NCBI GenBank assembly: GCA_002725095.1 | Contig: PBQQ01000002.1 | Coordinates: 1 to 5,080, forward strand | Length of the DNA: 5,080 nucleotides | Direction: 5' to 3' | DNA from: Gammaproteobacteria bacterium | Lineage (GTDB): Bacteria; Pseudomonadota; Gammaproteobacteria; Pseudomonadales; Azotimanducaceae | Shown: piece after piece, positions 1 through 5,080 of the stretch | Layout: each line of letters begins with the position of its first letter | Numbering within the stretch: position 1 is the stretch's first letter | Made by a program: the position numbers and the translations under genes | The notes under the pieces: generated by a model | Seen by the model: only the letters and a program-made list of their open reading frames with translations | Database searches by the model: none | What the model was told of the DNA's origin: nothing

Positions 1-105
1 GTCTAAGTATTGATTGCCTTTATCATCTTGCAGATAAGCGCCGCTGCCTTTTACGAAGGAAACAGGAAGACGCCCATAGGTATTCATTACGTTGCTCATA
101 GCCAT
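1..105 (-). CDS. argD: Acetylornithine aminotransferase, N-terminal 35 residues (cut by window edge)
   Basis: Translating the minus strand from position 105 gives [20 protein letters not shown] followed by a Gly-rich turn and a GNQYLD-like end, open to the window edge. The VMNTYGRLP(V)-F-V-x-G-x-G block is the characteristic N-terminus of ArgD, the PLP-dependent class III aminotransferase that converts N-acetylglutamate semialdehyde and glutamate to N-acetylornithine and 2-oxoglutarate in arginine synthesis, and often also serves in lysine/diaminopimelate synthesis. The PLP lysine and catalytic core lie outside the window. The start could be the ATG at 105 or the one at 99; neither has a clear Shine-Dalgarno sequence. 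patB lies 117 bases upstream on the same strand. I see no convincing ArgR box ahead of it. The succinylornithine aminotransferase paralogue (AstC/AruC) cannot be fully excluded from 35 residues, but argG in the same window favours the biosynthetic enzyme. Confidence 0.85.
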   Translation of the reverse strand, partial: MAMSNVMNTYGRLPVSFVKGSGAYLQDDKGNQYLD

Positions 106-133
106 ATGCAAGAGGTGCGATTTACGCGGGTCT

Positions 134-165
134 AAAAATGACAACAGGCCGCTTACGCCGCCTGT
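134..165 (-). terminator. Weak hairpin plus T-tract between patB and argD
   Basis: Positions 144-149 (ACAGGC) pair with 160-165 (GCCTGT). After one C-C mismatch, GC/GC closes a TTAC loop. Read on the minus strand, the stem is followed after five bases by a run of five T (complement of A at 134-138). This is the shape of a weak Rho-independent terminator placed 57 bases past the patB stop, so it could end the patB transcript. If argD is transcribed from a promoter inside the gap, or by read-through, the same element would lie in the argD leader. The distance between stem and T-run and the shortness of the run keep confidence low. The rest of the 106-222 gap shows no clear gene or operator. Confidence 0.35.
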
Positions 166-222
166 CTAAAGGCAGAACACTACTAAAGCATTAACTAATC
201 TTCAAGTCATGTTAAGCGGCGC

Positions 223-1341
223 TTAGCTTTGTAACGCCTTGCTTAGACGCTCTAGGCCTTGGGTCAGAAGGACGTCCGGGCAGGCGAAGTTAAAGCGTAT
301 GTAATCCGGTTGACCGAACTGCGCTCCATCAGAAATGCCCAAGCCATGAGATTCGAAATGGGCTTCAACATCGTTTAAGCCCAGATCAGCGATGTTGATC
401 CAGGCAAGATAGGTGGCCTCGACTTTCGTCATCCGCGGCCCTACTAATGCGCCTAGTTTCGCGGCGTTAGCGCGCAGCTGCTGTAATAGTTGATCCAGCC
501 AATCGCTGGTGTCATTAAACGCGGCTTGCGAAGCGGCAATATTCAGTGGTCCGATACTCGATACTAAGCCCGCTTCTCGAGCTTGAAACCGCGTGCGCAA
601 GTCGGCGTCGGGTATCACTGCGGCCGCGCACCCCAAGCCAGGGATGTTGTAGGTTTTAGTCGCTGCGAACAGGCTAATGGTGCGCTTGGCAATGTCAGGC
701 TGCCATTGCGCGATAGGCAGGTGCTTGGAATCTTCAGCTAAAACGATGTTGCAGTGGATTTCATCGCTGACCAAGATCAAGTCGTTGCGATCTATGAAGT
801 CGGCCAACGCCGCAAGTTCAGCCTGAGTATAGGCGCGCCCAGTGGGGTTCTGTGGGTTCGCGATCATGACCATTTTGACGCCGCCAATCTGGCTCTGCAT
901 GCGCTCAAGATCCATTCTCCAAACACCTCGGTCGAGAATCAATGGCACGCGCACATCCTGACGTTGCGCGTTGTCGGCAATGTCCAGAAACGGGTAATAA
1001 ACGGGGGTTGGAATCATCAGCCGCTGTTTGGCGCCTAGACACCGCGCCGCCATATTCATACCGGGGACCACCCCAGGTAGCCATACCACCCATTCTGCGG
1101 GGATGGACCATCCGTAATGGTGGTTTAGCCAGCCCTGAAAAGCCTCGGTGAGGGTAGTGGGCGGGCGGGTATAGCCAATAATCGGATGCTCCAGCCGCTC
1201 GTGTAATGCGTTGCGGATGAAATCCGGAGCAGCAAAGTCCATATCGGCAACCCAAAAAGGCAAAATATCCTGTCCGGCGTACTTCTCCCACTTGGTGCTG
1301 TGGCTGTGTCGACGATCAATCAGTTGGTCAAAGTCACTCAT
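223..1341 (-). CDS. patB: PatB/MalY-family cystathionine beta-lyase (C-S lyase, PLP-dependent)
   Basis: This 372-residue protein is a fold-type I PLP enzyme of the MalY/PatB branch of class I/II aminotransferases. The branch cleaves the C-S bond of cystathionine (to homocysteine, pyruvate and ammonia) or of related cysteine conjugates in the cytoplasm. Visible landmarks are FWVADMDF near residue 30, IGYT at 55-58, a Tyr pair at 115-116 beside the cofactor, ANPQNPTGR at 161-169 with Asn165, SDEIHC at 192-197 with Asp193 for the pyridine nitrogen, ATKTYNIPGL with the Schiff-base Lys229, and YIRFNFACP with the carboxylate-binding Arg349. Length matches the family, usually about 380-400. The ATG at 1341 precedes the usual short N-terminal DFD-x-x-x-x-R motif; no strong Shine-Dalgarno site is seen. 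It is divergent from grxD across 136 bases with no convincing promoter, and reads toward argD. The exact substrate cannot be told from sequence; a MalY-like side role in regulation is possible but unsupported here. Confidence 0.9.
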   Translation of the reverse strand: MSDFDQLIDRRHSHSTKWEKYAGQDILPFWVADMDFAAPDFIRNALHERLEHPIIGYTRPPTTLTEAFQGWLNHHYGWSIPAEWVVWLPGVVPGMNMAARCLGAKQRLMIPTPVYYPFLDIADNAQRQDVRVPLILDRGVWRMDLERMQSQIGGVKMVMIANPQNPTGRAYTQAELAALADFIDRNDLILVSDEIHCNIVLAEDSKHLPIAQWQPDIAKRTISLFAATKTYNIPGLGCAAAVIPDADLRTRFQAREAGLVSSIGPLNIAASQAAFNDTSDWLDQLLQQLRANAAKLGALVGPRMTKVEATYLAWINIADLGLNDVEAHFESHGLGISDGAQFGQPDYIRFNFACPDVLLTQGLERLSKALQS

Positions 1342-1477
1342 GGTCTAAGGGCTTCGAGGTAGGCGAGTTGACTTATGCTATCACAGCGATGGCTGCGACT
1401 ATGACGGCTGGCGATGACAGGGTAGACTTTTAGGGTCCTCAGGGAAGGATTACGCCTAAACAGCATAGGAAATACTC

Positions 1478-1816
1478 ATGTCTGAAGAAGTCATAAATAC
1501 CATTAAGCAGCAGATTTCTGATAATCCGATCATTCTATATATGAAGGGTTCGCCCCAAGCGCCGCAATGCGGATTCTCTGCACAGACAGTGCAGTGCATG
1601 GTGGCGTGCGGACAACGTTTTGCCTACGTCGATATCCTCAGTAACCCGGAAATACGCGCGACCATGCCGGGCTATGCCGAATGGCCGACGTTTCCGCAGC
1701 TCTGGGTAGAGGGCGAACTCGTGGGCGGCTGCGACATCATTACTGAGATGTTCGAGTCCGGAGAGCTCGAAACGCTGCTAACGGACACTGCGGCGAAGCA
1801 CGAAACCCCTGAGTAG
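1478..1816 (+). CDS. grxD: Monothiol glutaredoxin GrxD (Grx4, CGFS type)
   Basis: This 112-residue protein has a single thioredoxin-fold glutaredoxin domain and lies very close to E. coli GrxD (115 residues). It carries LYMKGSP with Lys23, then the CGFS active site at 31-34, FAYVDIL at 48-54, WPTFPQLWV at 69-77 with cis-Pro73, and the glutathione-binding GGCD at 83-86. CGFS glutaredoxins bind a glutathione-ligated [2Fe-2S] cluster as homodimers or with BolA proteins, and act in cluster transfer and iron signalling more than in thiol reduction. The ATG is supported by AGGA at 1467-1470, seven bases upstream. Cys44 matches a cysteine in E. coli GrxD, while Cys40 falls where E. coli has Ala. The gene is divergent from patB and convergent with rnt, so it is probably transcribed alone, though I cannot point to its promoter. 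Confidence 0.96.
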   Translation: MSEEVINTIKQQISDNPIILYMKGSPQAPQCGFSAQTVQCMVACGQRFAYVDILSNPEIRATMPGYAEWPTFPQLWVEGELVGGCDIITEMFESGELETLLTDTAAKHETPE

Positions 1817-1906
1817 GCGCCGTTTTATGGGTTGCTATGGCATCAGGGGCGGGCGCTCTGCCCCAGCGACGACAAGTGTTGGGAAATAGCCGAGTCTACA
1901 TTGTCT

Positions 1907-1959
1907 GCCAAATTTTGATTTGGCCTGAATGCATTCTCGTTTGCTAGCGGCGTTGCCGC
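1907..1959. repeat. Three consecutive palindromes in the grxD/rnt convergent gap
   Basis: Within 53 bases there are three perfect inverted repeats. GCCAAAT at 1907-1913 pairs with ATTTGGC at 1918-1924 around a TTTG loop. GAATGCATTC at 1927-1936 is a 10-base self-complementary palindrome. GCGGC at 1947-1951 pairs with GCCGC at 1955-1959 around GTT. The block ends one base before the rnt stop codon and begins 90 bases past the grxD stop, so both convergent transcripts would carry it at their 3' ends. None is followed by a real T-run on either strand, so these are not textbook intrinsic terminators. They could stabilise 3' ends or aid termination in both directions. A looser GGGGC/GCCCC stem lies nearer grxD, just after 1846. 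Confidence 0.45.
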
Positions 1960-1960
1960 A

Positions 1961-2587
1961 TCAGTAATCGACCGAGCTTGCTGAGTCCAGCCAAGCGGTC
2001 TGAAAATCCCAGGTATTGACGATATGGCAGAACAGTTCAGCAGTTCTGTCGGCGTCATAGGCAGCTCCGTGAGCGCGCGCTTCGCTGAATTCGATATCGG
2101 CGCGCCGGCAGGCTTCCCTGAGTACCGTATGGCCGTAGGCCAGAGCGCCAAGGGTCGCGGTGTCCAATGCCGTAAACGGATGAAAGGGATTACGCTTTAT
2201 TGAGCAGCGCGTGCACGCTGTATTCAAAAACCCCTGATCAAACGATGCGTTGTGCGCGACAATAATCGCTCGATGGCAGCCGTGAAGCTTCATTTCCGCG
2301 CGCACGAACGAAAAAAATTCTTTTAACGCCGCTTCTTCATCTACAGCGTTGCGATCAGGGTCATCCAATTCAATGCCGGTAACTTTTAGACTTGCCGGCT
2401 CGATCACTAAGCCGGCGGCCGGTTCAACGTCCCAGCTCTCCTGACCTTTGATGAGCAATTGATCGTCCTGCATGTGCAAAAAGCTGCACGCCAGTTCGAG
2501 AATCGGATTGGTTAGATGATCGAAGCCGCCGGTCTCTAGGTCCAGTACCACAGGGAGATAGCCACGAAAACGTTCGGAAAGTTCCAT
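1961..2587 (-). CDS. rnt: Ribonuclease T (DEDDh 3'-5' exoribonuclease)
   Basis: This 208-residue protein is an RNase T of the DnaQ-like DEDDh exonuclease superfamily. As a homodimer with two metal ions it trims 3' ends of tRNA (including CCA turnover), 5S and 23S rRNA and other small RNAs. All catalytic residues are visible: Asp16 and Glu18 in LDLETGGF, Asp117 in VAHNASFD, and His173 and Asp178 in AHGAAYD. RFRGYLPVV at 6-14 and KRNPFHPF at 131-138 are family signatures. The aromatic substrate-binding residues matching E. coli Phe29, Phe124 and Phe146 are kept (Phe22, Phe116, Phe138), but Val69 stands at the Phe77 position and Ala65 at Glu73. The N-terminus is seven residues shorter than in E. 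coli. The ATG has AGGA seven bases upstream (2595-2598 on the plus strand). The gene is divergent from argG and convergent with grxD. Confidence 0.96.
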   Translation of the reverse strand: MELSERFRGYLPVVLDLETGGFDHLTNPILELACSFLHMQDDQLLIKGQESWDVEPAAGLVIEPASLKVTGIELDDPDRNAVDEEAALKEFFSFVRAEMKLHGCHRAIIVAHNASFDQGFLNTACTRCSIKRNPFHPFTALDTATLGALAYGHTVLREACRRADIEFSEARAHGAAYDADRTAELFCHIVNTWDFQTAWLDSASSVDY

Positions 2588-2593
2588 ATCCGA

Positions 2594-2632
2594 ATCCTAA
2601 CAGGATCACAGCGCGGAGGGGTGGCTTGATCC
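2594..2632 (-). promoter_or_regulatory. rnt ribosome-binding site inside competing short helices
   Basis: On the minus strand the Shine-Dalgarno AGGA (complement of 2595-2598) lies in the 3' arm of a small hairpin: ATCCT (2606-2602), loop GTT, AGGAT (2598-2594). The same ATCC segment is also part of TGATCC (2608-2603), which is complementary to an upstream GGATCA (2632-2627) with an 18-base spacer. The two pairings exclude each other: the first hides the ribosome-binding site, the second frees it. The helices are only 5-6 base pairs and could arise by chance; the arrangement matters only if the rnt transcript begins upstream of 2632. A regulatory role is inference. Confidence 0.35.
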
Positions 2633-2660
2633 GCAGAGGTTATTAGGTCGCTGTAGCAGT

Positions 2661-2688
2661 TTGCATAACCCTAGGCATCGCATAAGAT
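2661..2688 (+). promoter_or_regulatory. Weak candidate sigma-70 promoter for argG
   Basis: TTGCAT at 2661-2666 and TAAGAT at 2683-2688 are separated by 16 bases. They match the -35 and -10 consensus at three and four of six positions. A start near 2695 would give a short leader of about 20 bases that still includes the argG Shine-Dalgarno site at 2703-2707. The match is poor, so this is only the best candidate in the 127-base rnt/argG divergent gap. No clear ArgR operator (paired TGAAT/ATTCA half-sites) is visible there. Confidence 0.22.
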
Positions 2689-2702
2689 GGCCGCCGAATT
2701 TT

Positions 2703-2707
2703 GAGGG
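2703..2707 (+). promoter_or_regulatory. argG Shine-Dalgarno site fixing a GTG start
   Basis: GAGGG lies seven bases before GTG at 2715, an ideal spacing. The open frame continues upstream to a TTG at 2661, but the 18 extra residues are not part of the ArgG family and would put this ribosome-binding site inside the coding region. The GTG is therefore the likely start. Confidence 0.8.
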
Positions 2708-2714
2708 CGCACGT

Positions 2715-3932
2715 GTGGCAGAAAAAAACAAAATTGTCTTGGCTTATTCCGGTGGTTTAGACACTTCCGTGATTTGTCGTTGGTTACAGGAAACTTATGC
2801 CGCGGAAGTGATTACCTTCACCGCGGATATCGGACAAGGGGAGGAAGTGGAACCTGCGCGTGAGAAAGCTCAAGCCATGGGGGTCGAGAAGATTTATATC
2901 GAAGACCTGACAGAGGACTTTGTCGCGAATTATGTGTTTCCGATGTTTCGCGCCAACACGGTCTATGAGGGTGAATACCTACTAGGTACGAGTATTGCGC
3001 GGCCGTTAATCACTCGTCGGTTGGTAGAGATTGCTCGTGAGAACGGGGCTTATGCGGTGTCTCATGGATCTACGGGTAAGGGCAATGACCAAGTACGGTA
3101 TGAGCTCGGAGCCTACGCTCTGGATCCAGATATCAAAGTCATCGCGCCTTGGCGCGAATGGGATCTGAACTCCCGCGAGGCGTTGATGGATTTCTGCGAA
3201 AAACACCAGATCCCGGTGGATTACAAGCGCGGTGACAAATCGCCTTACTCTATGGATGCTAATTTATTGCACATCTCTTACGAGGGCGGTGGTCTTGAAG
3301 ATCCGGCCAAAGAAGCGGATGCCGGAATGTGGCGCTGGACCGTCGCTGCGGAAGACGCTCCGGATGAAGCGAGTGTTATTGAGTTGTCCTACAAAAATGG
3401 TGACCCGATTGGGTTAAATGGCACCACACTGAGTCCTGCTGAAATGCTACGCGAATTAAATCGATTGGGTGGTATTCATGGGATTGGCCGGTCAGACATT
3501 GTTGAAAATCGCTTTGTTGGCATGAAGTCTCGCGGCTGTTACGAAACACCGGGTGGCACGATTTTGCTGCGTGGACATCGTGCGATGGAGTCCATCACTC
3601 TGGATCGCGAGGTCGGTCATCTAAAAGACGAACTGATGCCTCGTTACGCCAAGCTGATTTACAACGGTTATTGGTGGGCACCAGAACGCAAGGTGCTGCA
3701 ATCGCTCATCGATGAGTCGCAGACTGTGGTGAATGGACACGTTACCTTGAAGCTTTATAAGGGCTCGGTCAGCGTGCTGGCGAGAAGTTCTGATGACAGT
3801 TTGTACGATGCGGATGTGGTGACCTTTGAAGATGACCAGGGTGCTTATGATCAGCGCGATGCGAGCGGCTTCATTAAATTGAATGCGCTGCGTTTGCGTC
3901 TCGGCGCCAAGCGTGGACGTGATTACTCTTAG
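2715..3932 (+). CDS. argG: Argininosuccinate synthase
   Basis: Starting at GTG 2715, this is a 405-residue cytoplasmic enzyme that joins citrulline and aspartate with ATP to make argininosuccinate, the penultimate step of arginine synthesis. Counting from the GTG, the PP-motif ATP loop AYSGGLDTS spans residues 10-18, [10 protein letters not shown] follows at 35-44, [13 protein letters not shown] at 116-128 binds citrulline, aspartate and [10 protein letters not shown] falls at 178-184, and [11 protein letters not shown] at 271-281 is a conserved C-terminal block. Length matches the ~400-residue ArgG type found in Pseudomonas rather than the ~447-residue E. coli type. No key residue appears missing. 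It is divergent from rnt and followed after 68 bases by murI on the same strand with no terminator between them, so the two are probably cotranscribed. argD at the far left is the only other arginine gene here. Confidence 0.97.
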   Translation: MAEKNKIVLAYSGGLDTSVICRWLQETYAAEVITFTADIGQGEEVEPAREKAQAMGVEKIYIEDLTEDFVANYVFPMFRANTVYEGEYLLGTSIARPLITRRLVEIARENGAYAVSHGSTGKGNDQVRYELGAYALDPDIKVIAPWREWDLNSREALMDFCEKHQIPVDYKRGDKSPYSMDANLLHISYEGGGLEDPAKEADAGMWRWTVAAEDAPDEASVIELSYKNGDPIGLNGTTLSPAEMLRELNRLGGIHGIGRSDIVENRFVGMKSRGCYETPGGTILLRGHRAMESITLDREVGHLKDELMPRYAKLIYNGYWWAPERKVLQSLIDESQTVVNGHVTLKLYKGSVSVLARSSDDSLYDADVVTFEDDQGAYDQRDASGFIKLNALRLRLGAKRGRDYS

Positions 3933-4000
3933 GTGTCAAAAATGTCGCGGTTGGTCCGAAGAGCATCGCCTGACGGGAACAGGTATTAAAAGTATTCGTC

Positions 4001-4816
4001 ATGAGTGATGCAGGACTACCGATCGGTGTGTTCGATTCCGGGATGGGTGGGCTTACCGTACTTAGGGCGTTGCAGGTAGTGCTGCCGCATGAGTCGTTTA
4101 TTTACCTTGGCGACAGTGCGCGTCTTCCCTATGGCAATAAAAGTGCGGTCACGGTGCAACAGTATGCGCTGCAGGCGTCTGCCGCCCTAGTTGACCGCGG
4201 CATTAAAGCGTTAGTCGTCGCTTGCAACACGGCGTCTGCGGCAGCGTTGCCTTTGTTGGCGCAGCGATACGCACCTCTGCCTGTTTTTGGTGTGATCGAG
4301 CCGGGCGCGCAGGCGGCCGCAAATGCGGCAGGCGACGGATCAGTATTGGTGTTAGCGACGGAAGGTACCGTAATGGATGGCACCTACCAGCGCCAACTGC
4401 TGGCGGTTAACGCTGGACTTACTATCTACGCGCGGGCGTGCCCGCTTTGGGTGACGTTAGCGGAACAAGGCTATGCCGAGGACTCTCAAGAGGCTGGAAC
4501 TGTAGCTGAGGCGGTGCTGGCTCACGCGCTGCGTGGATTTCAGAACCGACCCATGGTGGTGTTGCTGGGTTGTACACACTTTCCGATATTTCGCGACAAG
4601 CTTGCTGCGCTGCTGGGCGACGCGGCAGCCATTGTAGATTCGGCGCAAACCACAGCGCTGCAGGTGGCTGCGGCGATCCAACCCACGGGTGCGGCTAAGG
4701 CCGATCGTGTCGGCAGCGTAATGTTTCTGGCCACCGATGGTGTCGAGCGGTTCCGTCGTGTCGGCAGTTATTTTTTAGGCGAGCCCATCGACGCTGTAGA
4801 GCTCGTTACGCTTTAA
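4001..4816 (+). CDS. murI: Glutamate racemase
   Basis: This 271-residue cytoplasmic, cofactor-independent racemase interconverts L- and D-glutamate and so supplies D-glutamate for the second residue of the peptidoglycan peptide. It belongs to the Asp/Glu racemase superfamily with two alpha/beta domains. The N-terminal VFDSGMGGLT carries Asp12 and Ser13, and LGDSARLPYG lies at 36-45. The two catalytic cysteines are Cys75 in VACNTAS and Cys191 in GCTHFP, with His193 beside the second. ATEGTV at 119-124 and ACPLWVTLAEQG at 146-157, with Glu155, are further family blocks. Length is typical (about 260-290). The ATG at 4001 is well placed relative to the first motif, but its ribosome-binding site is weak, which would fit translation from an argG-murI message. 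The downstream DUF924 gene is convergent. Confidence 0.95.
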   Translation: MSDAGLPIGVFDSGMGGLTVLRALQVVLPHESFIYLGDSARLPYGNKSAVTVQQYALQASAALVDRGIKALVVACNTASAAALPLLAQRYAPLPVFGVIEPGAQAAANAAGDGSVLVLATEGTVMDGTYQRQLLAVNAGLTIYARACPLWVTLAEQGYAEDSQEAGTVAEAVLAHALRGFQNRPMVVLLGCTHFPIFRDKLAALLGDAAAIVDSAQTTALQVAAAIQPTGAAKADRVGSVMFLATDGVERFRRVGSYFLGEPIDAVELVTL

Positions 4817-4826
4817 GCCTTAGCGT

Positions 4827-4863
4827 TGAGTTTGCGCGCATCTTCCATTATGCAAACGACTCA
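4827..4863 (+). terminator. Bulged hairpin after murI, possible 3' end
   Basis: TGAGTTTGC at 4827-4835 pairs with GCAAA at 4852-4856 and CTCA at 4860-4863, leaving a CGA bulge and a 16-base loop. It begins ten bases past the murI stop. A T-rich stretch (GGTTTTCTCGATTTTC) follows only after about 14 bases, so this is a poor intrinsic terminator and may instead be a mere 3' end structure. Confidence 0.2.
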
Positions 4864-4903
4864 GCACGGTATGGTGGTTTTCTCGATTTTCTGGTTCGCC
4901 CCA

Positions 4904-4927
4904 TAACGCGCCATGGTGTGCGCGTTA
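4904..4927. repeat. Perfect 8-bp inverted repeat spanning the DUF924 stop codon
   Basis: TAACGCGC at 4904-4911 is exactly complementary to GCGCGTTA at 4920-4927 around an eight-base loop. The right arm contains the stop codon of the minus-strand DUF924 gene (TTA at 4925-4927 on the plus strand). It sits in the murI/DUF924 convergent gap, so both transcripts could carry it. No T-run follows on either strand, so it is a stable 3' stem rather than a standard Rho-independent terminator. Confidence 0.5.
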
Positions 4928-5080
4928 GAAAGTTGATCGAGGTTCCTGCAAAAAAACCTCTTCTTCTCGTGATGAGTGCCGTTTTAGGATTTTGTTGCGG
5001 TGTGGAAATCGGCCAAACCGTTCGATTACATCGAAGTGCCGTTGTGCTGACCGAAGATTGCCGGTCTCCTTTATTTCTTC
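4925..5080 (-). CDS. DUF924-family protein, C-terminal 51 residues (cut by window edge)
   Basis: The minus strand is open from the window edge to a TAA at 4927-4925 and encodes 51 residues. Its centre reads RHFDVIERFGRFPHRN, followed by KILKRHSSREEEVFLQEP and ending STF. This is the C-terminal signature of the DUF924 family (COG3803), whose members typically read H-x-x-(I/V)-I-x-R-F-G-R-F-P-H-R-N-x-x-L-G-R, then a short charged stretch, then F-L-x-x-P-x-S-x-F. The domain is predicted to be alpha-helical, somewhat TPR-like, and its biochemical role is not established. The usual Gly of the LGR turn is Lys here. A run of seven A on the plus strand lies inside the frame, but the family pattern continues on both sides, so no frameshift is implied. 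The gene is convergent with murI. The N-terminal two-thirds or more lie outside the window. Confidence 0.85.
   Translation of the reverse strand, partial: EEIKETGNLRSAQRHFDVIERFGRFPHRNKILKRHSSREEEVFLQEPRSTF

Noticed and set aside
754..1291. Plus- and minus-strand open frames inside patB
   Set aside because: They lie wholly within a well-conserved PLP-enzyme gene and their translations look like out-of-frame composition, without family motifs.
1342..1477. A promoter pair for the divergent patB and grxD genes (TTGACT at 1368-1373 looks like a -35)
   Set aside because: No acceptable -10 lies 16-18 bases downstream of TTGACT, and the TAGCAT seen on the minus strand lacks a matching -35.
1843..2151. 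A 102-codon minus-strand frame overlapping the 3' part of rnt
   Set aside because: It is a shadow frame over the conserved RNase T coding region, with no recognisable protein motif and no good start signal.
2661..2714. An N-terminal extension of ArgG starting at TTG 2661
   Set aside because: The 18 added residues do not resemble ArgG N-termini, the TTG has no ribosome-binding site, and GAGGG sits at ideal spacing before the GTG at 2715.
2588..2714. ArgR operator in the rnt/argG gap
   Set aside because: I looked for paired TGAAT/ATTCA-like half-sites and found none with an acceptable match; the repeated GCATAA/GCATCGCATAA motif is not an ARG box.
3942..3989. A 15-codon ATG frame in the argG-murI gap
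   Set aside because: It is too short, has no ribosome-binding site and matches no leader peptide pattern that I know.
4129..4734. Several open frames on both strands inside murI
   Set aside because: All overlap the intact glutamate racemase frame; Ala-, Ser- and Arg-rich translations are typical of shadow frames.
4945..4965. Run of seven A (T on the coding strand) as a possible frameshift in the DUF924 gene
   Set aside because: The family pattern continues in the same frame before and after the run, so the frame is intact.

Overview
The window looks like a piece of ordinary gammaproteobacterial chromosome. The best taxonomic clues are an RNase T gene, a family largely confined to Gammaproteobacteria, and proteins (GrxD, RNase T, the ~405-residue type of ArgG) that read most like those of Pseudomonas and related, possibly marine, gammaproteobacteria. 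No genus can be named from the sequence alone. There are no mobile elements, CRISPR arrays, tRNA or rRNA genes, and no gene-free stretch longer than 300 bases.

Layout from left to right: (1) the first 35 codons of argD (acetylornithine aminotransferase) run leftwards off the window; (2) patB/malY, a PLP-dependent cystathionine beta-lyase-like enzyme, is also on the minus strand and reads toward argD, with a weak hairpin-plus-T-tract between them; (3) grxD, the monothiol CGFS glutaredoxin, is on the plus strand, divergent from patB; (4) rnt (RNase T) is on the minus strand, convergent with grxD across a 144-base gap that holds three compact palindromes; (5) argG (argininosuccinate synthase) is on the plus strand, divergent from rnt, and starts at a GTG with a good Shine-Dalgarno site; (6) murI (glutamate racemase) is 68 bases downstream of argG on the same strand and probably cotranscribed; (7) the last 51 codons of a DUF924-family gene enter from the right edge on the minus strand, convergent with murI.

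Functionally this is a housekeeping neighbourhood. ArgD and ArgG catalyse two steps of arginine synthesis, MurI makes D-glutamate for peptidoglycan, PatB acts in sulfur amino-acid metabolism, GrxD handles iron-sulfur clusters, and RNase T trims the 3' ends of tRNA and other stable RNAs. The two partial edge genes are identified from protein-level similarity to recalled family motifs.

I did not find evidence of a previously undescribed system. The points most worth a second look are modest: a substituted substrate-stacking residue in RNase T (Val where E. coli has Phe77), two mutually exclusive short helices around the rnt ribosome-binding site, and perfect inverted repeats in the convergent gaps.
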